Positions 25,229 to 34,342 of a stretch of DNA of 64,000 nt are shown here, one piece after another. The DNA comes from Oscillospiraceae bacterium. GTDB taxonomy: Bacteria > Bacillota > Clostridia > Oscillospirales > Oscillospiraceae. The DNA lies in NCBI GenBank assembly GCA_015068225.1, contig SVKX01000005.1, positions 27,516 to 91,515 of the forward strand, in the 5' to 3' direction. Position 1 is the first letter of the stretch, and each line of letters begins with the position of its first letter. The notes below the pieces were generated by a model. The model was given only the letters and a program-made list of their open reading frames with translations. It was not told the origin of the DNA and ran no database searches. The position numbers and the translations under genes were made by a program.

Positions 25229-25305
25229 TGGTACGCCGAAAGGGACTCGAACCCCCGACCTACTGATTCGTAGTCAGTCACTCTATCCAACTGAGCTATC
25301 GGCGC
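25229..25305 (-). tRNA. tRNA-Arg (ACG)
   Basis: 77 bases with CCA. Acceptor GCGCCGA / TCGGCGT (terminal G-U), anticodon loop CTACGAA (anticodon ACG, A34 presumably edited to inosine), T-arm GGGGG TTCGAGT CCCTT. Confidence 0.94.
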
Positions 25306-25332
25306 ATAGACGCTTCTTCAAAGCGCCTGTAT

Positions 25333-25361
25333 ATATTAGCACAGGCATATAAAAAATGCAA
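25333..25361 (-). promoter_or_regulatory. tRNA-Arg promoter
   Basis: Minus strand TTGCAT (25356-25361), 17 bp spacer, TAATAT (25333-25338) with TGC extension. Confidence 0.65.
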
Positions 25362-25377
25362 GTACTTTTTTCAAAAA

Positions 25378-26988
25378 TTAACGAATATTTTCACGGCGTT
25401 TGGCGGTGCGTTTTTTCTTGCGGCGATTGTGCAGAACGCGTGGTACAGTCAGCACACCGATCAGCGCAATGATCAGAAGCACAAGAAAAACGATTGCAAT
25501 TGTCAATTCATTTTGCTCTCGCTGTTTCAGCTGTTCCTGCTCCAATCGCTCCTGTTCCAGCCGTTCCTGCTCCAATCGCTCCTGTTCCAGCCGTTCCTGC
25601 TCCAGCCGTTCCTGCTCCAGGCGCTCTTGCTCCAGGCGCTCTTGCTCCAGGCGCTCCTGTTCCAGGCGCTCCTGTTCCAGCCGTTCCTGCTCCAGGCGCT
25701 CCTGTTCCAAGCGCTCCTGCTCTGCATAGGTGACGATGTTTTCCAGAAAATCGTTCTTTTTAACATCCTCGCCGACCAGAGACCGGTAAAGGCCGAATTT
25801 GCAGGGGTTATAGGTAGATATCTGGGAGGCACTGGTGACCGGAGTGCCGCCCACGGCCATATCTACCCAGTTGATCCACTTGGTAAACCATGTATACTGC
25901 TGGGATTCATGGCAGGGATATCCCAGTTTCTGGGTAACTGCAAAGGCAGTCAGGCCATCAAAGCGTTGAAGCGGTGCATCGTAATTCACCTCAATGGGGT
26001 TTTCGTCATACAGATGGAGATACAGCTTGGGAATATCCCATGTGCCGTATTTTTCAGCAGATTCCGGGAAAAAGGCGGCATTGCCCGACATTTCCAGCGA
26101 CTTTACAAGCAGGTCGGAATAGACCATATGCATTCCGTGACCATATTCGCCCTTCAGATCGTGACCAATAGCCACCTGCGGGCGGAACCGGCGGATCTGC
26201 TCTACGACGAAGCTTTGCAGATGTTCCTTAGTGGTTCCAAGCTGGGCGTAGTAATCGTAAGTACCCAGCAGATCATCAATGCGGAAATCCGCAAAAGCGC
26301 CAAATACGGGATAAGCAGTTACTCCCACGGCCCAAAGTCCATTAAGCATTTCGTGGGTACGGGCGTTGGTCAGATTCCGGTGGTCGGTCAGATATACCAC
26401 CTGAACACCGCAATCCTGCTCTGATGTATAACGGGGGAGGAGTCCGGCAAAAAACAGCTGATCGTCATCGCCGTGGGTGGCAAACAGCACCAGATCAGCT
26501 TTGCCGTCCAGCGGTGCGCCCCAAACCTGCACATGCTCCGGGGGTGTGCCATCTGAAAACACGGAAAGCTCGCTGAGCCGCACAGTGCCGGAAAAGGTCA
26601 GAGTTACAGATTCCGGCAGTGCGCCGAAGGCCGCCTTCAGATCCACATATTCATGAAGAAAACAGTGCTGTCCTGTGGTGATGGAATCACCGGTATCATT
26701 ATTGGTGATGGTGTACTCAGCATATTCCAGATCAAACAGCAGGTAAAGACTGCCCATACCATCCGGATTCTCCAGTGTAATAGTTGGATTTGCGCCGGAA
26801 GTGGCATATTCTTTTATGTTTCCGTCTGTGAGGAAGTAGAAGGAATTGTAGCCGGTGCCGCTAAATGCAGTGTCGGCGGTAATATCGGTGGCCTGTGCTG
26901 TGTTCTGGGCGAATGCGGTGGGGAGCTGACACGCCAGCAGACAAACGCAAAGCAGCATTGCACACAGCTTATAAAATACAGGTTTCAT
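25378..26988 (-). CDS. Secreted membrane-anchored PIG-L deacetylase-like protein with LEQER repeats
   Basis: 536 residues. A signal peptide ([27 protein letters not shown]) is followed by a beta-rich domain and a PIG-L/LmbE-type domain. The domain carries [17 protein letters not shown], equivalent to the zinc motif AHPDDE but with H-G-D-D-D, and [15 protein letters not shown], the second zinc histidine motif. Twelve exact EQERL repeats form a charged helix. A C-terminal membrane helix ([18 protein letters not shown]) and a basic tail complete a wall-spanning anchor. Extracellular de-N-acetylation of sugar is inferred. ATG 26988 has GGAGGG upstream. Confidence 0.85.
   Translation of the reverse strand: MKPVFYKLCAMLLCVCLLACQLPTAFAQNTAQATDITADTAFSGTGYNSFYFLTDGNIKEYATSGANPTITLENPDGMGSLYLLFDLEYAEYTITNNDTGDSITTGQHCFLHEYVDLKAAFGALPESVTLTFSGTVRLSELSVFSDGTPPEHVQVWGAPLDGKADLVLFATHGDDDQLFFAGLLPRYTSEQDCGVQVVYLTDHRNLTNARTHEMLNGLWAVGVTAYPVFGAFADFRIDDLLGTYDYYAQLGTTKEHLQSFVVEQIRRFRPQVAIGHDLKGEYGHGMHMVYSDLLVKSLEMSGNAAFFPESAEKYGTWDIPKLYLHLYDENPIEVNYDAPLQRFDGLTAFAVTQKLGYPCHESQQYTWFTKWINWVDMAVGGTPVTSASQISTYNPCKFGLYRSLVGEDVKKNDFLENIVTYAEQERLEQERLEQERLEQERLEQERLEQERLEQERLEQERLEQERLEQERLEQERLEQERLEQEQLKQREQNELTIAIVFLVLLIIALIGVLTVPRVLHNRRKKKRTAKRRENIR
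25528..25722 (-). repeat. 15-bp tandem repeat coding for (LEQER)n
   Basis: Thirteen 15 bp units (the outermost a variant coding EQEQL) in the PIG-L gene. Units differ at synonymous positions (CGC/CCG, CTC/TTC, CCA/CAG contexts), so length change by slippage is possible while the peptide is kept. Confidence 0.95.
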
Positions 26989-27018
26989 AAAAACCCTCCA
27001 AACTTGTCGAGTGCCCAT

Positions 27019-27047
27019 ATTATAGCAGAGAATGCAGCCAATGTCAA
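27019..27047 (-). promoter_or_regulatory. PIG-L gene promoter
   Basis: Minus strand TTGACA (27042-27047), 17 bp spacer, TATAAT (27019-27024) with TGC extension; full consensus. Confidence 0.8.
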
Positions 27048-27058
27048 AGCAGATCCGA

Positions 27059-27087
27059 TTGACGAAGCCGGGGAATTGTTGTAGAAT
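27059..27087 (+). promoter_or_regulatory. mutY promoter
   Basis: TTGACG (27059-27064), 17 bp spacer, TAGAAT (27082-27087). Confidence 0.6.
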
Positions 27088-27110
27088 AAGGCGGCAAGGA
27101 GGTGGCACAA

Positions 27111-28142
27111 ATGGAGGTTTTTGAAAAGCTGCCCCGGGTGCTGCTTCCCTGGTACCGGGAAAACCGCCGGGAGCTTCCCTGGCGGCAGGACAAAGAGCCG
27201 TACCACGTCTGGCTGTCGGAGATCATGCTCCAGCAGACCCGTGTGGAGGCGGTGAAGGGGTACTACGCCCGCTTTCTGGAGGCGTTGCCCAGCATAGAGT
27301 CGCTGGCTAATTGCGACGACGGGCGGCTCCACAAGCTCTGGGAGGGCTTGGGATATTACAGCCGTGTACGGAATCTGAAAAAGTGCGCCCGGGTGATCAT
27401 GGAATCCTACGGCGGCAGGTTTCCTCAAAGCTACGCTGAAGTTTTAAAACTTCCCGGGATTGGAGCATACACTGCCGGCGCTGTTTGCTCCATTTGCTTT
27501 GATCTTCCCACGCCGGCGGTGGACGGAAATGTTTTGCGGGTGATCGCCCGTCTGACAGAAGATGCAACGCCCATCGATACCCCTGCCTTTAAAACCAATG
27601 TCCGTCAGCGGCTGGAGAAGGTATATCCCCAACAGGCGGGAGATTTTACCCAGGCACTCATGGAACTGGGCGCTACAGTCTGCGGCCCAAATAAAAAGCC
27701 GGACTGCGAGAACTGCCCCTGCCGCAGGTTTTGCGGCGGTGCGCTCCATGGCACAGCGGAAAAGTACCCGGTCAAGCGGCCCAAAAGACAGAAAAAAGAG
27801 GAAGAGATGACGGTCTTCATTCTAAGCTGCGATGGGAAATATGCCCTGCAGAAGCGGCCAGATACAGGGCTTCTGGCGTCGTTGTGGCAGTTTCCAAACT
27901 GCCCGGGAAAGCAGGAACTTCAGCAGGCGCTGGAACTTGTACAGCAGTGGGGGCTGACACCCAAAGATATTTTGCGGCAAACAGAGCGAAGCCATATTTT
28001 TACCCACATTCGCTGGGAAATGCGGGGGATCTATATGGAAGTGGCTCTGCCAGCCGGAGAATTCACTTGGCTGAGTGCGGAGAAAATAGAAAAAGAGGCT
28101 GCCTTGCCTACAGCGTTCCGGCAGTTTTGGGAGGAATTGTAA
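27111..28142 (+). CDS. mutY: A/G-specific adenine glycosylase
   Basis: 343 residues. MutY removes adenine mispaired with 8-oxoguanine. The catalytic Glu is in [10 protein letters not shown]. The helix-hairpin-helix is [15 protein letters not shown], with the catalytic Asp in [11 protein letters not shown] [4Fe-4S] cluster is bound by C-x6-C-x2-C-x5-C in [19 protein letters not shown]. The C-terminal about 120 residues are the Nudix-like 8-oxoG recognition domain. ATG 27111 is chosen over GTG 27102 because AAGGAGG overlaps the GTG. It is co-transcribed with the PHP phosphatase gene 1 base downstream. Confidence 0.96.
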   Translation: MEVFEKLPRVLLPWYRENRRELPWRQDKEPYHVWLSEIMLQQTRVEAVKGYYARFLEALPSIESLANCDDGRLHKLWEGLGYYSRVRNLKKCARVIMESYGGRFPQSYAEVLKLPGIGAYTAGAVCSICFDLPTPAVDGNVLRVIARLTEDATPIDTPAFKTNVRQRLEKVYPQQAGDFTQALMELGATVCGPNKKPDCENCPCRRFCGGALHGTAEKYPVKRPKRQKKEEEMTVFILSCDGKYALQKRPDTGLLASLWQFPNCPGKQELQQALELVQQWGLTPKDILRQTERSHIFTHIRWEMRGIYMEVALPAGEFTWLSAEKIEKEAALPTAFRQFWEEL

Positions 28143-28143
28143 C

Positions 28144-28929
28144 ATGTTTGACTACCATATGCACAGTCGTGTGTCCTACGACAGCGAGGTAGATCCTGCA
28201 CAGATGGCCATAGCTGCCTGGGAGGCGGGTATGCAGGAGATCTGCTTTACTGACCATCTGGATTACGAACTGAAAAAACCCAGAGAAGTGCTTGCTTTTG
28301 ATGTAGAAGACTATAACGCTGCTTATGATGAGCTGCACATCTCCGGCATTACCATCCGCAACGGCGTGGAGATCGGCATGACCCCATGGAATGTAGATAT
28401 TGTTCAGCACGATATTTCCCTGCGGCATTATGATTTTGTCATTGGATCTGTACACCACGTGGATGATCTGGATCCTTATTTCCCGGAATACTGGGAAGGC
28501 AAAACAGTTGTGCAGGGGGAACTTGCGATGCTGGAGGAGACCCTCAGGTGCGTGAAGCTCCACGATAACTTTGATGTGCTTGGCCATCTGACTTATATCA
28601 GCAAGACCCGCTGCAATCCGGCACCCAGAATCATGCCCTTTTCCGATTACAGAGATCTGGTGGCGGAGATCATGAAGGTCCTGATCGCCAAAGGAAAGGG
28701 CATGGAGATCAATACCAGCGGCGTGGACCGGGTAGGGGATTTTTTGCCGGGCAGAGAGTATCTGCAGTTGTTTAAGGATCTGGGCGGAGAAATCGTTACC
28801 ACCGGCTCGGACGCCCATACACTGGACCGGCCTGGTCAGCACATTGCCGCTGCCACGGAGCTGCTGAAAGATATTTTCGGTCATGTATGCACCTTTATAG
28901 ACCGCAAGCCTGTTTTTCATAAGCTGTAA
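28144..28929 (+). CDS. PHP-domain histidinol-phosphatase family protein
   Basis: 261 residues of the HisJ/HisK-type PHP family. Metal ligands are in FDYHMHSRVSYDS, EICFTDHLDYE, GVEIG, IGSVHHVD, DVLGHLTYI and VTTGSDAHTLDRPGQH. The usual assignment is L-histidinol phosphate hydrolysis, but no his genes are nearby, so another phosphate ester is possible. GGGAGG within the end of mutY serves as RBS; the gap is one base. Confidence 0.88.
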   Translation: MFDYHMHSRVSYDSEVDPAQMAIAAWEAGMQEICFTDHLDYELKKPREVLAFDVEDYNAAYDELHISGITIRNGVEIGMTPWNVDIVQHDISLRHYDFVIGSVHHVDDLDPYFPEYWEGKTVVQGELAMLEETLRCVKLHDNFDVLGHLTYISKTRCNPAPRIMPFSDYRDLVAEIMKVLIAKGKGMEINTSGVDRVGDFLPGREYLQLFKDLGGEIVTTGSDAHTLDRPGQHIAAATELLKDIFGHVCTFIDRKPVFHKL

Positions 28930-28930
28930 A

Positions 28931-28962
28931 AAAAGCCGCTGTTTGCAAACAGCGGCTTTTCT
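28931..28962 (+). terminator. Terminator of mutY-PHP operon
   Basis: Palindrome AAAAGCCGCTGTTTG / CAAACAGCGGCTTTT. Confidence 0.85.
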
Positions 28963-29018
28963 ATTGCAGTATCGAAACCCAACATATTGTGTCTGTTTTT
29001 GCAGAAAAACGCCAGTAG

Positions 29019-29047
29019 TTGACTTTACAGTGAAAATTGCATATAAT
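29019..29047 (+). promoter_or_regulatory. Promoter of the topoisomerase pair
   Basis: TTGACT (29019-29024), 17 bp spacer, TATAAT (29042-29047). Confidence 0.75.
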
Positions 29048-29085
29048 ATATGAGAAAAATTGGCTAAATTAGGCAGGTAGACATT

Positions 29086-31071
29086 ATGGCTGCAAAAAAA
29101 CAGGAACAATACGGAAATTCCAGTATTTCCATGCTGAAGGGTGAGGATCGGGTGCGTAAGCGTCCGGCGGTCATTTTCGGCTCGGATGATCTGGAGGGCT
29201 GCAAGCACGCGGTGTTTGAGATCCTTTCCAACGCCATTGACGAGGCCAGAGAGGGCCATGGTGACACCATCATCGTCACCCGGTACGAAGACCTCAGCGT
29301 AGAGGTGGAGGACTTTGGCCGCGGCTGTCCCGTGGATTATAATGAAAAGGAAAAGCGCTTTAACTGGGAGCTGGTTTTCTGCGAGATGTACGCCGGCGGT
29401 AAATATGGAGAAAACGGGGAAAACTATGAGTATTCTCTGGGCCTGAACGGTCTGGGCTCCTGCGCCACTCAGTACGCCTCGGAGTTTTTCGATGCCACCA
29501 TCCGGCGGGACGGTTTCCGCTATGATCTGCACTTTGAAAAGGGCCGCAATAAGGGTGGCCTGAAAAAAGAGCCCACCGACCGTGGCCGTAAGACCGGCTC
29601 ATTGTTCCACTGGAAGCCCGATCCCCGGGTGTTTACGGATATCAACATCCCCGTGGAGTATTACCGGGATGTGCTGCGCCGACAGGCGGTGGTAAATAAG
29701 GGCATCCACTTCAAATTCCGCAATCAGGTGGGTAAAAAGTTTGAAGAGGAAGAATTCTGCTACGCCGACGGAATCAAGCAGTATATCGAGGAGCTGGCAG
29801 GGGATAATGCTTTTACCATGCCTGTTTTCTGGGAAACCGAGCGCCGGGGCAAGGATGCGGAAAACCGTCCGGAGATGAAGCTGAAAATCACAGTATCTTT
29901 CTGCTTCTCCAAGCAGCTCAACCATATTGAGTATTACCACAATTCCTCGTGGCTGGAGTACGGCGGAAGCCCCGACCGGGCCGTTCGCCTGGGCTTTACC
30001 GCGGCTTTTGACAAGTACCTGCGGGATAACAACAAGTACACCAAGAACGAAAACAAGATTCTGTATCAGGACATTCAGGACAGTCTGGTGCTGGTGACCA
30101 ACTGCTTCTCTACCATCGGCTGCTTTGAAAACCAGACCAAAAAATCCGTAAATTCCAAATTTACCCAGGAGGCCATGACCCAGTTCTTTAAGGAACAGCT
30201 GCAGGTCTGGTTCATTGAGAACAAGCAGGAGGCGGACCGGGCGGCAGACCAGATCCTTGTGAACAAGCGCTCCCGGGAATCCGCGGAGAAGACCCGCACC
30301 AGCATGAAAAAGCAGCTTTCCACCAAGCTGGACATCGCCAATCGGGTCCAGAAGTTTGTGGACTGCCGCAGCAAAGACACTGAAAAGCGGGAGCTGTATA
30401 TCGTGGAGGGCGATTCCGCGTTGGGATCTGTCAAGCTGAGTCGGGATGCAGAATTTCAGGGCATTATGCCTGTCCGGGGAAAGATCCTCAACTGCCTGAA
30501 GGCAGATTACAATAAGATTTTCGCCAGCCCCATTATCACCGACCTCATTAAGGTGCTGGGCTGCGGCGTAGAGGTTCAGGGCAAAAAAGCCAAGGAGCTA
30601 AGCAGCTTTGATATCGACAATCTGCGGTGGAATAAAGTGGTTATCTGTACCGACGCCGATGTGGACGGTTTTCAGATCCGCACCCTGATTTTGACCATGC
30701 TCTACCGGTTGTGTCCCACTTTGATTCGGGACGGCTATGTGTATATCGCGGAATCCCCGCTATTTGAGATCACCTGCAAGGATAAGACCTGGTTTGCTTA
30801 CACTGAGCAGGAAAAGACCCAGATCCTCAAGGAACTGGAAGGGAAGAAGGTCACCCTGCAGCGGTCCAAGGGTTTGGGCGAGAACGATCCGGAAATGATG
30901 TGGATGACCACCATGAACCCCGAAACCAGGCGGCTCATCAAGGTCATGCCTGAGGATGCGGAGCGCACCAGCTACTATTTTGATGTGCTGCTGGGAGATG
31001 CGCTCAATGACCGGAAGAATTTTATTGCTGAAAATGGCGCGAAATATCTGGATCTTGCGGATATTTCCTGA
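29086..31071 (+). CDS. Type II DNA topoisomerase, B subunit (divergent ParE/GyrB-like)
   Basis: 661 residues. The GHKL ATPase has EILSNAIDEAREG (Mg/ATP Glu and Asn), EDFGRGCPVD and LGLNGLGSCATQ (lid). The transducer QTK loop is in FENQTKKSVNS. The Toprim domain has ELYIVEGDSALG and the acidic TDADVDGFQIRTL. The C-terminal LQRSKGLGENDPEMMW is conserved. The sequence is clearly divergent from housekeeping GyrB (GRGCP for GRGIP, GLGSCATQ for GVGASVV), matching the second topoisomerase of many Clostridia. AGGCAGG precedes the ATG. It forms a holoenzyme with the next gene. Confidence 0.9.
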   Translation: MAAKKQEQYGNSSISMLKGEDRVRKRPAVIFGSDDLEGCKHAVFEILSNAIDEAREGHGDTIIVTRYEDLSVEVEDFGRGCPVDYNEKEKRFNWELVFCEMYAGGKYGENGENYEYSLGLNGLGSCATQYASEFFDATIRRDGFRYDLHFEKGRNKGGLKKEPTDRGRKTGSLFHWKPDPRVFTDINIPVEYYRDVLRRQAVVNKGIHFKFRNQVGKKFEEEEFCYADGIKQYIEELAGDNAFTMPVFWETERRGKDAENRPEMKLKITVSFCFSKQLNHIEYYHNSSWLEYGGSPDRAVRLGFTAAFDKYLRDNNKYTKNENKILYQDIQDSLVLVTNCFSTIGCFENQTKKSVNSKFTQEAMTQFFKEQLQVWFIENKQEADRAADQILVNKRSRESAEKTRTSMKKQLSTKLDIANRVQKFVDCRSKDTEKRELYIVEGDSALGSVKLSRDAEFQGIMPVRGKILNCLKADYNKIFASPIITDLIKVLGCGVEVQGKKAKELSSFDIDNLRWNKVVICTDADVDGFQIRTLILTMLYRLCPTLIRDGYVYIAESPLFEITCKDKTWFAYTEQEKTQILKELEGKKVTLQRSKGLGENDPEMMWMTTMNPETRRLIKVMPEDAERTSYYFDVLLGDALNDRKNFIAENGAKYLDLADIS

Positions 31072-31078
31072 TTGTCTC

Positions 31079-31177
31079 TGTCATTCCGAGGAAGCGTAGC
31101 GACCGTGGGAATCCCTCCAATATTCCAGAATCCATAGGGGATTGCCACACCAGTCTGCGGACTGGTTCGCAATGACA
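31079..31177. repeat. Palindromic interspersed repeat, copy 1
   Basis: About 99 bp with ends TGTCATTCCGAG and CGCAATGACA (near-perfect inverted repeats), and inner GTGGGAATCCC / GGGGATTGCCAC. It fills the gap between the two topoisomerase genes. Copy 2 is at 40891-40994. It has a MITE-like size and shape with no coding capacity. Confidence 0.85.
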
Positions 31178-31203
31178 CGATGTTTTTGAAAAGGAGCCAA
31201 CTT

Positions 31204-33450
31204 ATGGCACGTAAGAAGAAAGAACCGGAACAGAAAAAGAAGATCGACACCAGCGGCGTAGTGGGTCTGGTGGGCTCTACCACAGAGCAGCCCGTCACCG
31301 AAACCCTGGAAGTCAACTATATGCCTTACGCCATGTCCGTCATCGTTTCCCGGGCCATCCCCGAGATAGACGGTTTCAAGCCCTCTCACCGTAAGCTCTT
31401 GTACACCATGTACAAAATGGGTCTGCTCTCCGGCGGACGGACAAAATCTGCCAATATTGTGGGCCAGACCATGCGCCTGAATCCCCATGGCGATGCAGCA
31501 ATTTATGAGACCATGGTCCGTCTGGCCCGCGGAAATGAGAGCCTGCTCCATCCCTTTGTGGATTCCAAGGGCAACTTCGGTAAAGTTTACTCCCGGGATA
31601 TGGCCTACGCCGCATCCCGTTATACGGAAGCCAAGCTGGATGCCATCAGCGCGGAGCTTTTCCGGGATATCGATCTGGACACTGTGGATATGGTGGACAA
31701 TTACGATGCCACCATGAAAGAGCCCAGCTTGCTTCCTACTACTTTCCCCAATGTGCTGGTATCGGCCAATCAGGGCATCGCCGTTGGTATGGCCTCCAAT
31801 ATCTGCTCCTTCAACCTGAAGGAGATCTGTGATACTGCCATCGCGTTGATGCGCAATCCTGATCATGATATTCTGGAGACCCTTCCCGGTCCGGATTTTT
31901 CCACCGGCGGTCAGCTTCTTTTCGACGAAGCCACCACCCGTGAGATCTACCAGACAGGCCGCGGCAGCTTCAAGCTGAGAGCCAAGTGGCACTATGTGAA
32001 GGAGGGCAACCTCATCGAGGTCACGGAGATCCCCTATACCACCACCTCGGAAGCCATTATGGACAAGGTGGCGGATCTCATTAAGGCCGGCAAGATCAAG
32101 GAAATCGCGGACATGCGGGATGAGACAGACCTTAGCGGCCTGAAGCTTGCCATTGACCTGCGCCGGGGTGTGGAGCCGGAGAAGCTGATGCAAAAGCTTA
32201 TGCGGCTGACGCCTTTGCAGGATTCTTTCTCCTGCAATTTCAACGTTCTCATTGCCGGTATGCCCAAAGTTCTGGGCGTAGGCGAGATCCTGGAGGAGTG
32301 GACCGCATGGCGTACGGACTGCGTCAAGCGGCGGATCTATTTCCAGGTCCAGAAGAAGGAGGAGCGGCTGCACCTTTTGAAGGGTTTGGAGCGGATCCTT
32401 CTGGATATCGATAAGGCCATTGCCATCATTCGGGAAACAGAGCTGGAGAGCGAGGTTATCCCCAATTTGATGATTGGCTTCGGCATTGACGAAGTGCAGG
32501 CAAATTATGTTGCGGAGATCAAGCTGCGCAATATTAACAAAGAGTACATCCTGAAGCAGACCAAGGCCATCTCCCAGCTGGAGAAGGAGATCCAGGAGCT
32601 GAATGCTACGCTGAAGAGCGCCGCCAAGCTTCAGAATGTGATCATCGGTGAGCTGGAAGAGGTCAGCAGGAAATTCGGTAAGGACCGGAAGACCGAGATC
32701 CTCTACGCATCCGAGGAAATTGAGCCGGAGGACGAAGCCGAAGATATCCCTGACTATCCTGTAACACTGTTCGTATCCAAAGAAGGATACCTGAAAAAGA
32801 TCACCGCCCAAAGTCTTCGGATGTCCGGTGAGCAGAAGTTCAAGGAAGGCGACGCATTGGCATTCTCGGTGGAGACAACGAACCGTGCAGAGATTCTGGT
32901 ATTTACCGATAAGTTCCAGTGCTATAAATCCCGCCTTTCTGACTTTGAGGACTCAAAGGCATCCCTTCTGGGCGATTATCTGCCCCAGAAGCTGGGTATG
33001 GAACAGGGTGAGACTGTGGTGCAGGTGCTGCTGCCGGGAGATTATAAGGGCTTTGTGCTGTTCTTCTTTGAAAACGGAAAGGTGGCCAAGGTGCCTTTGA
33101 GTGCCTATGAGACCAAAACCAACCGCAAAAAGCTCACCGGCGCATACTCGGATAAGAGTGCCCTAAAAACAGCTATGGCGATGCAGACGGATGAGCAGGT
33201 GGCAGTCTATTCCACAGATGCAAGAGCTGTCATCTTCTCCACAGCGCAGCTTCTGCCCAAAACTACCCGCAATACCCAGGGCGTCAGCGTAATGAGTTTG
33301 AAAAAGAAGGCTGCGGTAAGCTATGCCGTAAAGGCTGCTGACAGCGGCATTACCAATCAGAGTCGCTACCGCACCAGAACGCTGCCCTCTGCCGGCGCGA
33401 TCCTGAAGCAGGAGGATACACCGGAAAAACAGATCAGCTTTGAGCTGTAA
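31204..33450 (+). CDS. Type II DNA topoisomerase, A subunit (divergent ParC/GyrA-like)
   Basis: 748 residues. The breakage-reunion domain starts YMPYAMSVIVSRAIPEIDGFKPSHRKLL; the catalytic Tyr140 is in AYAASRYTEAKL. The QRDR equivalent reads NPHGDAAIYETMVR, with Ala98 where GyrA has Ser83 and Glu102 for Asp87. A long coiled coil (QTKAISQLEKEIQELN region) and a shortened C-terminal beta-pinwheel complete it. ATG 31204 has AAAAGGAG upstream. Partner of the preceding B subunit; a decatenation role is inferred from the family. Confidence 0.9.
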   Translation: MARKKKEPEQKKKIDTSGVVGLVGSTTEQPVTETLEVNYMPYAMSVIVSRAIPEIDGFKPSHRKLLYTMYKMGLLSGGRTKSANIVGQTMRLNPHGDAAIYETMVRLARGNESLLHPFVDSKGNFGKVYSRDMAYAASRYTEAKLDAISAELFRDIDLDTVDMVDNYDATMKEPSLLPTTFPNVLVSANQGIAVGMASNICSFNLKEICDTAIALMRNPDHDILETLPGPDFSTGGQLLFDEATTREIYQTGRGSFKLRAKWHYVKEGNLIEVTEIPYTTTSEAIMDKVADLIKAGKIKEIADMRDETDLSGLKLAIDLRRGVEPEKLMQKLMRLTPLQDSFSCNFNVLIAGMPKVLGVGEILEEWTAWRTDCVKRRIYFQVQKKEERLHLLKGLERILLDIDKAIAIIRETELESEVIPNLMIGFGIDEVQANYVAEIKLRNINKEYILKQTKAISQLEKEIQELNATLKSAAKLQNVIIGELEEVSRKFGKDRKTEILYASEEIEPEDEAEDIPDYPVTLFVSKEGYLKKITAQSLRMSGEQKFKEGDALAFSVETTNRAEILVFTDKFQCYKSRLSDFEDSKASLLGDYLPQKLGMEQGETVVQVLLPGDYKGFVLFFFENGKVAKVPLSAYETKTNRKKLTGAYSDKSALKTAMAMQTDEQVAVYSTDARAVIFSTAQLLPKTTRNTQGVSVMSLKKKAAVSYAVKAADSGITNQSRYRTRTLPSAGAILKQEDTPEKQISFEL

Positions 33451-33463
33451 TTTGGAGGATCAA

Positions 33464-34327
33464 ATGAAGAAAAAACTGCGCTCTGCCCTTTGGTTCGGAC
33501 GGATCATTCTGGGGTGTGTGTTGTTTGCCCTTGGTTTTGACCTGTTTCTGGCGCCCAACGCACTGAATGCAGGCGGTCTTTCAGGCCTGTCCTTGATTCT
33601 GGTGCATGTACTGAAAGTAGGTTCGGTAGGTGGTTTTACCATGCTGATGAACCTGCCGTTGTTTGCACTGGCGGGAATCAAGATCGGAAAGAAGTTTTTT
33701 GCCGGTTCTTTGGTGGGTATGATCGTCAGTTCCACAGCTATGGATCTGCTTACCGGATTGCCTGTTCCGGAAACAGAGCCCCTGCTGGCTGCGCTGTATG
33801 GCGGCGTGATCTGTGGGCTGGGGCTGGGAGTGGTATTTGCCACCGGAGCATCTACCGGCGGCTCGGATATTATCGTAAGGCTCTTGAAACGGAAAATGCA
33901 GCATGTGCCCATTGGTACCATCAATATCTGTTTTGATCTGGCTGTGGCGGCCCTGACAGGACTTGCATTTCAGGATATGGGAAGCTCCTTGTATAGCGGC
34001 GTGGCGATTTTCGTCACGGGCCGGGTGGTGGATGCGGTGGTGTACCGGTTTGACTATTCCAAGGTGGCGCTGATCATTTCCAAAGAGCACGAAGCCATTG
34101 CCCATGGGATCGCAGAGGAGCTGCAAAGAGGCGCTACCTATCTTCACGGGCAGGGCACCTACAGCCAACAGGATCGGGAAGTGATCCTGACAGCGGTGAG
34201 ACGGCAGCAGCTTGCAGATCTGAAGCGACTGGTGGTAGAGCGGGATCCGGATGCGTTTATTATTGTTCAGGAGGCACATCAGGTGCTGGGAGACGGCTTC
34301 TCCCGTTACAGCAAGGATGCGCTTTAA
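33464..34327 (+). CDS. YitT family membrane protein
   Basis: 287 residues. Five or six membrane helices carry the YitT pattern (GCVLFALGFDLFLAPNALNAGGLSGLSLIL, GVVFATGASTGGSDIIVRLL). A C-terminal cytoplasmic DUF2179 domain follows (KVALIISKEHEAIAHGI, GATYLHGQGTYSQQDREVILTAV). The function is unknown. It starts 13 bases after the topoisomerase gene with GGAGG before the ATG, so it may share that transcript. Confidence 0.92.
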   Translation: MKKKLRSALWFGRIILGCVLFALGFDLFLAPNALNAGGLSGLSLILVHVLKVGSVGGFTMLMNLPLFALAGIKIGKKFFAGSLVGMIVSSTAMDLLTGLPVPETEPLLAALYGGVICGLGLGVVFATGASTGGSDIIVRLLKRKMQHVPIGTINICFDLAVAALTGLAFQDMGSSLYSGVAIFVTGRVVDAVVYRFDYSKVALIISKEHEAIAHGIAEELQRGATYLHGQGTYSQQDREVILTAVRRQQLADLKRLVVERDPDAFIIVQEAHQVLGDGFSRYSKDAL

Positions 34328-34342
34328 GTAAGGAGGGGTGAT

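Noticed and set aside
25543..25722. 15-bp repeats considered as a CRISPR array
   Set aside because: The units are contiguous with no spacers and encode an in-frame EQERL peptide repeat.
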